Assembly: GCA_947650285.1 (NCBI GenBank)
Contig: CANTFL010000465.1
Span: forward strand, 1 to 64,000
Direction of reading: 5' to 3'
DNA length: 64,000 nucleotides
Source of the DNA: Hyaloperonospora brassicae
Taxonomy: Eukaryota > Oomycota > Peronosporomycetes > Peronosporales > Peronosporaceae
A model generated the notes under the pieces. It saw only the letters and a list, made by a program, of their open reading frames with translations. It was not told the DNA's origin and ran no database searches. A program made the position numbers and the translations under genes. This document shows, piece by piece, positions 9,790-23,249 of the stretch. Numbering within the stretch: position 1 is the stretch's first letter; each line of letters opens with the position of its first letter.

Positions 9790-12120
9790 TTATTTAACAT
9801 CTCCTCCGCCTCGGACGGAAATATTCATGCGTGCTTGGTAGGCACATACCACTTGCGCGTCAAATTGTAGAACTTTTCCAAAGGGAACTTGCCACTCTCA
9901 TGCAATTTTCCACTAGTCGCACACGCGAAGAAAAACTTGTCTGATGGATGCCCATTACGGCCGCACTTCTGTCAAGTCAATTTCTTCCAGCATCCACGAT
10001 CATTATGCTTGATCGATTCACAGTGAGTGCACGCTTTAAATAGCTCTCTGTGATCACGTAACTTTACCCGACCAGCTTCCTCATGTATCATACGATGATC
10101 TTGGTTTGAATTCGCTTGATTGGAGGTAGTGGTCGCACAAACCCTACGCCGGTCCACGTCATTTTCCGATCCGCTTGGATCCGACTCCGCACTTCTGCTC
10201 TCGCTTTCCACCCTAATCGCTCGGGCAGATTTTGACGGTACCTGATCAGCGTGGTATTTGATCACTGATATAATTTGCCCGATCCCGTCGACGCCTTCGT
10301 GTACCGGTTTTCTATCCTCTGATACGCACGCAACGTTTCTTCCATATGGTCGGCATCCAAAATTTGCAGTAGAGCCAACTGTTCTGCTAAATCGCGATCA
10401 ACCAGTGTAGAAACAAAGTGTTCCGCATGTTCCCGCCGCGTAGCAGGTCTTCCATCTTAAATCGCGACCTTGTCTCGAATCGCTGCCCCATTACATCGGT
10501 GCAAATACTTTAGAGGGGTTTCGCCCGGTTGTTCGCGCACATGGTAATACTGTTTAGCGTTCGACGCACCATGTCCTCCATATTACACAATAAAACCTAC
10601 CAGCAGTTATTCCCACGTGGGACGAGTAGTCCGACTTAGTGGACTGTGCCAATTCTGTGCCAGTCCTGTCAAAAGATCACCGAAACCCAGACATTTTTTA
10701 TCATCTGGTATTTGGTCATCGAGGAACGCCGACTTGACCTCGCTGATCCATCTTCTGGCGCGGTCTTCCTCTCGAGCTCTATAATTGAATTCCTTCGGTT
10801 CACCGATCACAGAGAAACAAATACGCTGGGAAGACGGTCCTGAGTTCATCGAAACTTCCGCAGGCGCCAGTGATGGACGCCTCAAGTCCCCTTGCTCCTA
10901 TTTGTACGGGGTATGTCCTTCGGGATCACCAAAATCCGATCGGCCTTGACGTGGTCTGATAGATTCCATCTCGACATCCGGACAATAAATTTCTCGAGCT
11001 CTTGGTATCTTGATTGCTTGACTTGGATATATCGCTTGTCCCACTGTACTCCGTTGTCTCTGTTCAATTTGCTCCTTAGCGTTATCGATTAAAGAAAGCA
11101 GGTATCCTTGGATGGCCAATGTATCATCTCCGGTGACGCGTATGTCAGCCGATCGCGACTCGGCCTTACCTCCCTTAGCGCTAACAAGTACATGAGCGGA
11201 TCCACTGAGGCCTAGCGACATTTGCTGAATGTCGATCGAGGCGTCTGACTCGATCTTCGATTCCGCCGAAGCACACTGCGACGATCCGGTGTGGTATTCC
11301 TTCGTCGTGTCCGCGATTGTTTTAATCTCTCGATCTCCAATCTTGGCTTTGCCTGTGATAGGGATCAGCTTCTCGTATAACGATCGGCATGAGTATGTGA
11401 CTTGATCTTGATCACACTCCAACAGTTTTCCCAAATTGAGCATCTCCGCCACGAATCCAGCTTCATGCAAAAGTTGCATGATCCCGTAGATTTTCTTCAG
11501 CCTATTCGATGCACTTGCCAAGCTGATAATGGGCCTTGAATCTCGTCAATCAGCTTTGGCGTCAGCACTTGGATAACTGAGTAACTTGATAGTAGATTCT
11601 TGACCATCTTTCGCTCGTACGCCTTGATCAATTCTTCACGCTGCCACCCTTACGTCTTTATTTCGTCTTCACCGAACTTGAACGGCTTCGGGATCTTGTT
11701 CTCAACTCGATCGCGTTGATCGAGTTCGGTTGTTGTTTTCTGTCTCCTCGCCGTCCTCGACTTATCTTTTCTTGAGATCGCAGGTGTGACCTTGGACAAC
11801 TTTTGCTCGGTTTTAACCGATGGGGTTTCACCATGCAAATCATGACTTGTAGCACGATCCGTCGTGGTCCCCGAATGAGACCGCGGGAGGGGGTCGAGGT
11901 TATTCTTCCAAATCGAGTGATCGATTTTCACTTTCTATTTTCTTGTCACCAGAGGCCCTACCAAAACTCTGATGAACTGGGAATCTTTCATGCCCACGCG
12001 TCTGTGGCGATTCCTTGTCCTTCGACGCTACGATACCACGTTAAGTTTTAATCTTTACATCTTCACTCAGGGACTCACGGTGAATCCCGAGTCACCACAA
12101 GGTCCAGGCACGCGCACCAT
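9790..12120 (-). pseudogene. Element 1 gag, broken
   Basis: Gag begins at the ATG immediately after the 5' LTR (12120) and shifts out of frame within 20 codons. Recognisable stretches are 11931-11650 (matches the Lys/Glu-rich N-terminal region of element 2), 11521-10898 (ECDQDQV, SLYEKLIPITGKA, HTGSSQCASAESK), 10885-10607 (EEDRARRWISEVKSAFL, the retrotransposon gag domain), and 10265-9972 with a CCHC knuckle (CTHCESIKHNDRGCW). Gag would form the particle and bind RNA. At least five breaks make it a pseudogene. Confidence 0.8.
12100..12119 (-). promoter_or_regulatory. Element 1 primer-binding site
   Basis: On the minus strand the LTR ends ACCACA, then A, then TGGTGCGCGTGCC. The TGG start complements a tRNA CCA end. 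The same 13 bases follow the LTR of element 2. The tRNA species was not assigned. Confidence 0.7.
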
Positions 12121-13395
12121 TGTGGTAGAGTGGTGATCGCTGTTTTGTAAAGTCGATACCAACTATCCACTGGCGCCCGGAAGACCGACTAACGGAGGGA
12201 CACTCCGGTTCTGTGCTCTTGATAGCCTTCCTCACCTTGTGTACCCGTCGGTGGGGCGGGTTGCACTCTTCCAGGTGGAATCGTGTTAGTTGGAAACTAT
12301 ACCGGGTTTTTAATGGGGTCGAGGTTTGATCTCGGTGTGAACATCTTCACACCGCGAGCGGGGTTGACGTAATATTGTGGAATTCTTCTCGGGATCACTT
12401 GTATACTTGTAGGGTGCTCGATGTGAGTCACCTTGATCGGTAACAGACCGCTTTGTCCAAATGTAGACCTTGATTCTTGGGCCTTCTGACCACTTGAGCC
12501 GCCTCGCGATCTTGAGTCCTCAACCATAAAGGGTTTCCTGCGTCCAGTCGCAGTTGGGTGTTGTTTGATAGTTCTTGATCCCTGGCCAAACAATCGGAAG
12601 ATATCACTTGATTAAAGTATGTGACTTTTCCTTGACGTCGGGTGGCCAGTGATCCACCCGGAGGAGAAGTCGACACGTGTACGTTGAAGCAAATTGAACT
12701 ATATTTAATGTTAACCAATCAAACCCAACAAACATATCCCTATCTACATGTCTTAGACATCGCAGGCCACGCGTCGTTCCTGCTGGAAGGTAGCAACGTT
12801 GTACTAGCGTGGCACACACCTGATCTACTTGTCCGATCACAGTCGCCTTTCTGGTCGCCGATCGTGTGGTGTAACTCACCCTAACCTCATCGCGATCACA
12901 TACCTGATCACTGATCACGATATCGATGACCTCCCTGATCGCGGGTCACATGATGTGGTCCCTATACTTCCAATCGCGATCGCTTGCCGTGGCCACACCA
13001 ACAGTGGGGCACACACGCTTCCGGTCGGGGTCGCATGTCTTGGTCCACATCAACCTGATTGCGATTACATGTCTAATCACCCATCACGATGCCGATCGCA
13101 TCCATAATCGCGATCGCCTTGCTCATCGCGGTTTCCTTTTTGATCGACTGATCGCCAGTGTAATCACCCCCCCTAAGATAACCCCATCTTTATAACTCGT
13201 ACCCTTCGCCCGTCGTACGTTAGCGCGATATCGCACGCCCCATCCTGTCTGATCTGATGTCCCGTTCTGTATACCCGTCCAGTGGACGTGATCTGACCAG
13301 TTGTGGGACCGACGTTGCCAACCGTCTGCCAACTCGGATGTAACTGGAGCGCGATCCCTTCTTGTATCGCGAATGTCACTTGTCGCTTCACCACA
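12121..13395 (-). repeat. Element 1 5' LTR
   Basis: On the minus strand it starts TGTGGTGAAGCG (13395) and ends CTACCACA (12121), giving the TGTGGT...ACCACA inverted ends shared with element 2. Internal blocks shared with the other family LTRs include a segment near 12180-12270 containing ACCGACTAACGGAGGG and CTTGTGTACCCGTC, and CTGACCACTTGAGCC near 12488. It has many GATCGCGATC-type palindromes. Flanking bases 13396-13400 (ATAGC) may be part of the target duplication; the matching end is outside the window. Confidence 0.85.
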
Positions 13396-14420
13396 ATAGC
13401 TCGCAAGTGTTGCTTAATGATAGAGCATTCGAGAAAATGGACTCCTTTAGCGCCACAGAGCCATCTTTATTAATTCGCAGACACCTTACTCGTGCGCATG
13501 CACTCAAGCCTTGATTGCAAATGATCAATTTGATTATCAAAATCATAAGGACCGTTTGATGCACGACTATGGACAAAAATTTCATTTTAAGTACGTTTGT
13601 GCAAATCCTCAATGAGTTCCGAACGATTTCTTCACGAGAGGATTGAATGTAGACGGGGCATTGATTAGCCTTTTAGACATAACAAGTCACTCTTAAAGTA
13701 TTCCGCTTGAGGTGCTGACTGAAATTTAGTGGGAAGTCGCTCGCTCGCATGAGCAATTGGAAATAGCCATCGACTCGATCGAGTGTACTAGACCTGTTAC
13801 AATAAACCATGGAGTTCTAAAGCACATTTTACGGTAAATAGGTGTATGGGCTGGTATAATTAGATTGTTATAAGCATAAACAATGCGTCAATTGCCATTA
13901 TAATTCCTTACACAAATTGTGGGCGTAGAATGGAAAGACTTACTCTCCCTTAACATTACTGCCTCGCGCTTATCACGAAAGACATCTCCATTGGCGTTAC
14001 ACTGCTACTTTAGTAAAGGCCACTGCCGTGTCACGCAGTATTTTGTTCCAGAAACCGGGTTAATCGCATGTCGTACATCTCTATCAGGGGGGTTGGTTGA
14101 ACGGTGGGTCTTTACACACGGCTTCTTTTAGTCATTAACCATTTAATTATGGAATCCATCGAATCTTCAAGGATCAAAAGATCCAATACGTGCACCTAGT
14201 ACCTTCTTCGTGTTCTCAAAGACAGGCTTACCCATCAGTGATGAAGAGTTCATCTCAGCATCGGGGCGGATGACCACAACGTCAGATAGTTAGCCCGCCT
14301 TTAAAACCTAACAAAGCTCAAAATCAGATATTTCTTCAAGCCCAAACAGAGCACCCAAAGATGGAAAATTCTCAAGGCTAACGCTGCCATCGACATAATA
14401 GTCTCCCCATCGACAAGTGT
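13396..14420 (-). pseudogene. Decayed Ty3/Gypsy reverse transcriptase
   Basis: Minus-strand translation gives DVVVIRPDAEMNSSSLM near 14270, then RHAINPVSGTKYCVTRQWPL near 14080 (RT entry motif), VDGYFQLLMRASDFPLNF near 13750, NAPSTFN near 13640, then FVHSRASNG, ECMRTSKVSAN and GVHFLECSIIKQHLRA down to 13396. These are consecutive blocks of an oomycete Ty3/Gypsy RT. Several frameshifts and stops separate them. The catalytic Y-x-D-D box, expected just before FVHSR, is destroyed. Confidence 0.8.
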
Positions 14421-15640
14421 GTATCGTAGCAGTATATTATTACTATTTCACTATGCAACGACAAGGAGGACGCTTTTCGTTTAAAGTTGCTGTCTGTCGC
14501 TTCTGTCGTTGTGCTGACGAGACTTTACGCCTCGTTTAGGTCGGGAAGGGTGTCCAATTATTGTTCTCTAACCATAACGTGCTCTATACGATATATGATG
14601 CCTTGACCGACGCCCAATGAAGTATTATTTTACTCAAACGTTTTACTCAGTGCATTTATACGTGCCTCTCCACACAGGTCTTGCGAGCTTGTCTAGATGT
14701 TTTGGACCCAGGCTAACCATGCTTGCAGCATTTAGTGATCAACTATCATCATGAGCATCATTGAACGGAGTAAGTAACGTGTCACCATTCATCGATGAGC
14801 ATAGCTCGGTAATTATGCCATTGCCATATTTGATGGCTATAAGTCTGGTCAATCAATGTTCGTAACACTAGCCAATCCAGGTAGTAAATCGCGCCAATAG
14901 CGCTTGTGGTTCGTTGTAAAGGTGGTTTTTTCAATTTCTATGGCTGAGCAGTAATCGTTCGCGGTACTCCAAAGGTCTTGGACCTCCAACTTTTTCATGG
15001 CTCTTGGCATTCCAGCCAAAGCGTTTCGGAAATTGGATCATATATGTGTCTTAGTCGAAGGCAAAGCAACGTTCCACCCCATTTCAGTTTAAAAACTTAA
15101 CGCACAGATTTATGGAAATTTTGGCAACATGTCACACATTCCTTTCGACAGTCGTAAGGAGATAGTCTTTCCATCTTAGGCCCTCAGCGCTTCAGGATAC
15201 CGCTGACTCCCATCTAGGGCACGACGGCGAGTATAATTGCTTTACGCCCCTGAATTGATGGTCATCGTCCAAGTTTTAGCAAACGCGTTTACTGTTGCTT
15301 CAACTACAAGCAATCTCAGATTTCAAATCGCTCCGTATGACAGAGCATAGATCACTGAGAAGATAATCCCTGTTTACCTCCCTGATGTATTAATGAACCT
15401 TTTTCATCCCTAATAGGGCACCTCGCACCTACTGAGATATGACGTTTTTCCGTGCCTCACCAGAATTCTGGCGGTTAGCAGGTACTCGACTCGTGTGAGC
15501 CTGTCGCTGTTAGCGAAATGGGCATCCGGAACTTTATTGCTTAGTGCTTACGTAAAGTAGTGACGGATGACGCGTTGCTGTTCGCCAAATTAAGGCCTAG
15601 CTACATCATCAATGTCACCTTCAGCATTGCTAAGGTACAT
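14421..15640 (-). pseudogene. Decayed Ty3/Gypsy gag-pol junction and protease region
   Basis: This lies between readable gag and RT of the same element, so it should hold the zinc knuckle and protease. I see only short open stretches with frameshifts. One readable piece near 14320-14390 (LENFPSLGALFGLEEISDFEL) leads in frame, apart from two stops, into the pre-RT segment. No protease active site could be found. Assignment is by position only. Confidence 0.45.
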
Positions 15641-15689
15641 AGGTTCAGGTCTAGAGAACGCTGATGTACGCATAGAGCTGGAGCTTGCT

Positions 15690-16020
15690 TTCGCAAAACT
15701 TAGGTATATCCATTCCGCCCAGCTTAGCAAATTTTAAGTTATTGTCCGCATTGTGCGCTATGTCTACAATCTCCTTTAGAATAGTGGGGGTGAATAAGGA
15801 AGACTACAAACCTGGTGGGGCGAGAACGACGAACATTTTTATGAACACCGTCACATGGACTGCCTCTGGGTAGGGTTCGATCTGATAAACAGCAAATATT
15901 GCCGTCAATTTTTGGACATAGTCTGACAACCCATCTTTGCCCTTGCAAGTAGATAGAAATCGAGATTACGCGCTATAAGCCTGACTGGGCAGTGCAAAAG
16001 TGCGGGTAAGGTTAACTTTT
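15690..16020 (-). pseudogene. Decayed Ty3/Gypsy gag domain
   Basis: The minus strand from about 15950 reads CKGKDGLSDYVQKLTAIFAV, then EPYPEAVHVTVFIKMF, a stop, then EIVDIAHNADNNLKFAKLGG, in a single frame. This is the pattern of the retrotransposon gag domain in oomycete Ty3/Gypsy elements (SDYVQ..., PEAVHVTVFMEGL-like, EAVDIAL-like). Only one stop falls in this 80-residue stretch, but flanking parts are shifted. Confidence 0.75.
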
Positions 16021-17004
16021 TGTGTGGGGAAGGCGTCATTCGATGGACACACTGTACGTAAGTGCCTACTCTTTCGCTTTCTAAGTGAGCTTGTTAATGC
16101 CACCGCGATCCGCAGAATGTGGTCCAATCATGCCCATTATGGAATATTTGTACCTCACGGATTCAAAAGAAAAGATTTTCTTTCGTTCCTGGAGTAAGTT
16201 TTAATTCCAACTTTACAGGCTAATTCTTTGCCTTTTCGTCTGACACAGACACCAAGCGTGTAGGAATGGCCGACGCTAATAGTACTTGGATCTTCCGTAC
16301 AAGATTTTTTATATTTTATAAAGCCCTCGAGACATGCGTTCATCACGTCAGGGCCTTGCAATACAAAAAACTCCATATGCTCTGGTTCCAAAGCCGTGTT
16401 CAGCGTATAAAGCGCGAAGTTCTGTGGTTCAGAGAGAAAATTAGATTGTTATATTATACAAATATCAGTTATTACATACTAATGCGTAGATGGACTAAGA
16501 TTGCTACCAAGTGTAGCGAAGCTGATGTAGCAATTATTTAGCGGACGACTTTCTGCTTATCGAGCAATATAGTTCTTGATTAAGTCGACATTACGAGTCA
16601 ACAAGCTTGAAAATTAAGGTCTTTGTTCAAGGGCCTAAACGATTGAGTGAAAACCAGCAAAGCGTGCTCGAAGTCGACTCCTTCAAAAGGTTTGTTTATT
16701 TTTTATAATACCCGAGACGTCTTAACAAGGCATGTGTCTCTAACAGATTAATTGGGAAACAGAGCTTGGTAATGGTTTCGATGTAAAAAGACAAGCTAGC
16801 GTATACGCACCTAATCTGTAAACCGATTTTCTAAATTTAGTAATCTTTAAAAATCTTGGATTTGGTGGCTAACACATGTCAGCCGCCCACATCTGTTAGT
16901 TTTTCTACTGTCACTTTCCATGAGATCTCATCGGTGGTGTGAACCACACATGTTGGGTCGGTTATCAACCGACGTGTAACTATGAACATAACGACAACTC
17001 GAAG

Positions 17005-17352
17005 AGCATCAAATCAATTAATTTCATTAGTGAGCAAGGCAACATCACGATCGGTATTGTAGATTTGGCGCAACACTTCTTGTAGAGAGCACGCAGTCTA
17101 GTCTATATAGTCCCAAAGTACTAAAAAAACGGCGTGTGAACAAAATCGTGCAAAATTGAGTTTGCATTGCAACACACATTACATGAACAAGAATACGGCT
17201 GTGTTCTATACACCGACGAAGCACCTAAAACACAGTCATCGTGATCTTTGTCTATCGCATCGGAGGCAGGAACATTGTCGCGATGTCTTCATCGCGACAT
17301 TGCAAAATCCATTGACGATGACGCTTCTAGCGGATGCCTTAAAAATTAATGT
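17005..17352. repeat. Inverted repeat, left copy
   Basis: This is inverted relative to 23250-23610 with roughly 85% identity by eye. Shared blocks include GGCGCAACACTTCTTG, GAGAGCACGCAGTCTAGTCT, TATACACCGACGAAGCAC and GCATCGGAGGCAGGAACA (left-arm orientation). Weaker similarity may continue to about 17460. It lies just outside the decayed gag-pol, so it is most likely part of that element's LTR. Terminal repeats of a decayed DNA transposon are the alternative. Confidence 0.7.
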
Positions 17353-20300
17353 ACTTCTTTTTTTATCGTAATCGTGTTCGTTATTTCAACTTTAATTCGA
17401 AAATCATATCCATGTTCTCGTTAATATAAGGTTTGCTTCGATTGGAATAGTACATTCAATGTTCCTGACAATTCTCCAACACAACCTAAAAAAATTATAA
17501 ATGTGACTCTAATGTAAACTCATTGATTAGTGTATATATAAGGATGAAAACAAAATATTCGCTACTCGACCCACGCAATGGGTGGTTATTAGACAGCATA
17601 ATGCATCTTCTTGGATATTTTCAAATAAGTATGCACTGTATAGCAAAGAAGATAAAATACGACTTGATTTTAATCTACAGCTTTACTATAACCATCACTA
17701 AGTAGCATCTTCTAAGTAGTACAAAAAAATTCTGTAGTGTACGTGAGGTGTGAGGGCACTGGCAACCTATAAAATTAGTCAGGCTTTGCGTCGTACTATT
17801 AAACCGTGCATGACTATCGAATCATTATCGTATTATAAGTAATTTGCGTATAACAATGTCGGCAATCGCTAAGGTAAGCCAAATGAACTGTGAGAGCTGT
17901 AATAGCATTTTACATCAACTGGTTATTGCGAATAAATTTTACATAACATTAATTTATTACGGAGTAATATGTCGACCAAAATTGTAATAAATAGTAGTTT
18001 ATAATTTGCCCTCATTTTACAGTCCCTGATAATGAATATATGTGCAAATTGTTTATACCTTTCTTACCTTGTATTTACCGTCGTCCATTTAAATGCAGAG
18101 GAACTAACAAATAATTTTGCTTTTTTTACTGATTCTCACTCCCTTAAATCAGCTGACTTAAATGACAACGTATTTTTTATCAGATGTAATTTCTTGCTTA
18201 TTTGATCGGTGAAAAAATTAGATCCACGTATATTTATAAACTTTGTTCAAAAAACAGCTATTGCACACTAACATATGCACACAGCCGGTAGGCTTATAGA
18301 ATCCAAGCTTTGAATTTCTATAATAACCGACTTGATCGCCGAGCCGTCTTTTATACAATAAACAATTAGTATGATTTTAAATATTCCTATAGGTTTGATG
18401 CGTCAATCGGACATCGAAATTAAAATTTCAAATTTTACACGCTCATACATTTCCGCTTATCATTATACATTATATAAAACACGCAGATATAACGTCAATA
18501 TATGAGTACACAGATCCAAAGCAGCTACGTGGCCTCCAGAATATTGTGTGTTGGCTATTTGATTTTACTCTAACATTATATACCTTGACGCGCTATAAAA
18601 CGCGCATCAACTCTTATTATGTTACATGTTTCTGCCTACATATTGAAACGGATGAACCGCTATAATGCGCTACAATTAAAACAACATTTGATTATCGATC
18701 CAAAGTCATTATCTATGGATCCTTCTTTGGCAACGTATTCTTTTACCGACGATTACGATCGGTTCGTTCCAGATTAAAAATGTTTGGCGACCTCATTAAA
18801 CATGTATTTTGCTGCTAATGGATACTAGCTATTGTGTTGGGTCGACACGTAACACATGCCGATCACGTCGTATAGTTGTCACGTCGGTAATTCCCCATCT
18901 TCATAAACTCTTTTATAAACAGCGAATACGTCAAAAAGCTTGTCAGAGGAATGTTATTGCTATTATTTTACTTTCCCTTCACTCGAATAAAACTTCCACG
19001 ATGATTATCTTTCTGGCACATTATTTAAACGATATATCTGTGTCCCATTGCTATACCAAATGCTGTCGATATCGAAAACTTTATATTAATTTATGGTACG
19101 CTAAAAATTAATGTATAGATATATAAAATAGAATTAAAGCAAACGATGCCTGAATATTCCTGGAGGTCCCACCTTCTCAGATCTATAATCGAGTCGTCTA
19201 AAGCTTTCTCAGTGTCGACGCCTCATATCGCGCGTAATGTTGTGAATGATCTTAGCTGATTTAGACGATTAGCAATGTCAAATTTTCTCAATACAAATTA
19301 TGCATTGCTCTATCGACTTATATAATTTCATAGTTTAGCAAACGATCATTTCATTCCACCTACCACTTTCTAACTCAAGCAATTTTTGTTGTTTCTCGAA
19401 GCCGCATAAATACCTATTTATTCGATGAAGTGGTGATATGCTTACGCCATATTTATTGAAGTTTAACAAGAATCCAGGTCCCTGCTTAAGTAGCCTTATA
19501 TTTCAGCAAAAACATATTGTTCTTTTTTTTAGTTCTTTCTAACAATGTAAATTTGAATTCAAATAATGTAACGTATACGCTGTGCGAACCATATGGCTTT
19601 CGTGCATGAATACTTATGAAAAACGTGCGGATAGGATTAATTGGGTGTACAATTTTTTCCCTATCTAGTGAGGTTGATCGCCAAATCCCAGATATCATTT
19701 AACATCTACTGCTTTTTTACGCACATTAGTAAAAAATTACCATGCTCTTCAAGCTTTTTTTATATAAAATTGAATTTGGCTTTGTCACGTCCAGTAAACT
19801 TATACAGATTCGAGATGGCTGACACAATATGGCCCAGATCATGATTTTAGCATATGGCGTTGCTACAATGTTTTTACACCAGGTCTCCTTAGGCTATCTC
19901 AATTTGTATTTTATCTTGCTTCGAAATTAGTGTTCGACATTGACGCAATATACCTGATTCCATTCACATATTTAATATTTTTGGTTCTGGCTAATTAGTA
20001 ATTTTTATAAATGATTAGCGGCTGACGGATTAAAGTTACTTGCATATCGTAATAACAGCCATATTACGATAATACAAATGTCTTGAGCCGGTTGAGTTTC
20101 TCATTGTAGAGTTATAGGTTGATTAAATCTCTATCGTAGCCTGTGTCATTTTTTATGCGGAACTTAACATTGGCCAGCTCGAGCAACATCCATTTAAGGT
20201 CAATCTACTCGTCAAAATCTCTATAAGATTATGTTAACGAGTATTGCTTTGCTTAGTGTAAATCCTTGTAATATGTATTAATGATTGAGAAAATGTACCA

Positions 20301-23249
20301 TCCTTCATCATGTTACTTGTCAGCAAACAGAAATACTTCCTTTATGAGCGACCATCTCCGTAATGACTTTATGTGATGCCACTCCAGCAATTTGTTGCAA
20401 AAAAAAAGTCTAAATCATAATGCTTCAATATTAATATGGCGACAAAACGCGTCTGGTCGATTTTCAAAATTCCGGTATTGTGCAAATCTTTTAGCTTTTC
20501 CTGCCGCATTCTGATGTGCACCACGTTCAATTTCATAGGATCAATATTTTGATGAGAACCCATTTTTATTGTTTTGCAGTGGTAAACAATTTAATGATCC
20601 AATAGCGAGTTTTGTATTAATAGAGTTACAATAAGACCCCTACTTTTTGCGATTATCTCGAATAAGTCTAGACACCTTATGATTCACTATACAGAATTTC
20701 AAAGTGCTCTTCCGAACTGCAGTGAAATTTGTAAACATTGGTATTTTGAGATCACCAAAAACCATTTATTCAGTAGAAAAAGCTTCTTTGCGCGGTGTGC
20801 GACGCCAATTTATAGGGCTGCAAGATGGTATAGTCTTTGTCTATTTTATATTGAGAGGGTGATCTCCTCAAATTAAATATATGTCATTAGAAACCATATC
20901 ACCGCTATAGGATTTATAAGTAGCTTTTTTATAAACTTATATGGTATAATCACTTACTTTGAACATATATATTTGCAAATTTGATCTAAATTAATGTATC
21001 TTTCGGCTAGCTATAACCGATTAACAAGGAGATTGAATATTATCCATCAATTTAGTTGAGATTTTTAATCTATTGTTATTAAGTTATTAACACGCGCGAC
21101 ATTTATCTAACGATGAGATACATATTTTCATTTTATACTTGTATTCTCGACATTGTGTACATACCATCGAGGATTTAAGGCATAATTTGGGCGATTATAA
21201 GCCGCAGTCGAATACTTTCGTGTCATACGAAGTGACGAAAACAAAAATAAAAGGAAAACATTTTCCCTTTCCAGTGTTTTTAAACCCTACAATTAGTCGA
21301 AAGACTTAATCGATTGAGCAGTATCTCCCCCCTGTCTTTCGAAAAGTTAAACGATATTATTACTACTACATTTTTTGTTTCGATATATGGATGTGTACTA
21401 CTAAATTTCACATGTGTTAGACGTAACGTATAAACATATTAATCTACTGCAAGCAATCCATTTATTTATAGGATATCGATTCAATAAGACGTATTTCGAA
21501 TCGTTTTGTTTTAATATTATTGATTATATGTAGATTCTAGCAAATTCTACGAAAATATTTTTTAATATTTAAAGATATTTTTGAAAAATCTTTATTTTGT
21601 ATCTCATCAGCTAAATATATAGTAATAAAAGGGTAGATGAAAATAATAACATTACAGCTGGTGAAATGCCATGGTAAAAATGTCGAACTATCATATAGTT
21701 TATCTTCCGTACGGACCTGTGACATTCGATATGGTCAAGGTCATAAAAACCAGCATCAAGAAAAGTAAGCATAAAAATTGATTACGTATTAAATTGACGT
21801 ATGTTTAGGCTAGCTTCGGTTTACTGGTCTATGACCACGCCTAGCAATAGTCCGGGTCCATCTATCACGTGCCTTCGATAAGCATAGATTAATCTTTCAT
21901 ACTGTGTAGTGCACGCTAACTTTATATTGCAATTCGCAGATACAATTTCGCATCGAAGCGAATCGCAATTATATACTTAAGGTCGATACAGGGTCAACGA
22001 TTACGCACTATAATAGTTATCACTTAATAGGACGCAGTATGTGTCGTCTACCTAAAATGCATGTTTCACAGTATTTGTCAGCCGTTGCTTTGCCATCGCG
22101 CTTCCGTGACGAGATGTCCCACGGGTGGCGTCAGCATACTAAAGTCATCGTGAGAGTTGCGATTCATGCGCGTCTTATTATGCTTGCCTAATGCGATCTT
22201 ACATACCAGTTATCGTACCGGGTCGAGGTCCTTTTCGGACTCTTATACTTGTGAATATGCAGTATCTATACCGATCGCGGTTCGATCACGATTGAGTCTT
22301 AAATCGCCACTTCCAAGATCTTCGTTACCTTTGTAGCAGTCTTGGGAGACCTTAAACGCGCCGGATTTTGACCCGGTTTCGTTACGTATCATATTGAAAT
22401 AATTTTTAATTCATCCCTTCCAAATTTAGATAATGAAACAGAAGGGGATCTTATCGATAAAATTGACTGGTCATTACTCTGATTCGCTTTAATATTGTAT
22501 GTACCTGCTTGCTTTAGATTTTATTTAAAATACTTCAAAGACGCCTGTGGTCTCTGTCGCGCTGAAAACCTAACGCAAAAGACCAAATGTTTATATTGAC
22601 AATTTTCGAAAGGTACTTGAAGCACAAAAGATGTTCAAGTATTCGTTCAAATCGACGAATACATTATTCTATAGATCTTGATACTGAATATATAACAACG
22701 CAAAAGGATTATGCCCTTAGCATCGTCCTCTTCACTACATAAATTTCAGAATTTATGACCCAGGATCTACGCTAATAGCATATTTGATCAGTATATCTTC
22801 AACGATATACAAACAACCTGATAACCGGTCCACACTTATGTAATTGATTAATAAGGTTTCGACGTGACGGTAGAATCTATCGTTTACGATTAATAACGTA
22901 GAAGTTTTACATGGAAAAACGCCTGTGTTGGCAATCCTTTAATCACAATACAGCATGTATGCAATAATTTCAATTTAGCTATCAGCGTTCTGCCGATAAG
23001 TTGCAGCAACTTGGAAGTAGAATAAGTTATAAATTACTCGTCCCGGCATCGACAACTTACTTAGCGTAATTGAACTGAACACGATTAGGATTGACTTCCG
23101 AAGGGAATATAAACACTTTGTTTTAGCATGTACAGAACCGCTACGAATGCGTTAGCTATTTCCATCGATCATGCTACTCTGAATTCCATTATTCCTTATA
23201 CGCATGTAACTCATATCATAGAGCTAGTTCTCCTTCATTTGATATAAGT
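17353..23249. other. AT-rich gene-free stretch between inverted repeats
   Basis: About 5.9 kb of very AT-rich sequence with only short, random-looking open frames (none above 100 residues) and no motif I recognise. A less AT-rich patch occurs near 22.0-22.4 kb. It is probably old decayed transposon DNA, but nothing in the sequence proves this. Confidence 0.5.

Larger units (their letters stand above)
1671..13395 (-). mobile_element. Element 1: decayed chromodomain Ty3/Gypsy retrotransposon
   Basis: On the minus strand the order is 5' LTR (13395-12121), primer-binding site, gag, protease, reverse transcriptase, tether RNase H, second RNase H, integrase and chromodomain, followed by a convergent accessory gene on the plus strand. 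This order and the protein motifs match element 2, so both belong to one lineage, but the nucleotide divergence is large. All frames are broken. The element is inserted in an older Ty3/Gypsy reverse transcriptase gene whose reading breaks exactly at 13396. Its 3' LTR is not in the window; the palindrome takes its place. Confidence 0.9.
13396..16990 (-). mobile_element. Decayed Ty3/Gypsy element of a second family
   Basis: Between the element 1 LTR and about 16.9 kb the minus strand carries gag, then a protease region, then reverse transcriptase, all heavily mutated but in the right order. The motifs are those of the common oomycete Ty3/Gypsy family, not of elements 1 and 2. RT is interrupted at 13396 exactly where the element 1 LTR starts, so element 1 inserted here. 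The remaining RT, RNase H and integrase should lie beyond the left end of element 1, outside the window. The 5' LTR probably lies above 16.9 kb. Confidence 0.75.

Noticed and set aside
18809..19111. 100-codon open frame in AT-rich DNA
   Set aside because: No motif, no start context, composition like its surroundings; length is compatible with chance.
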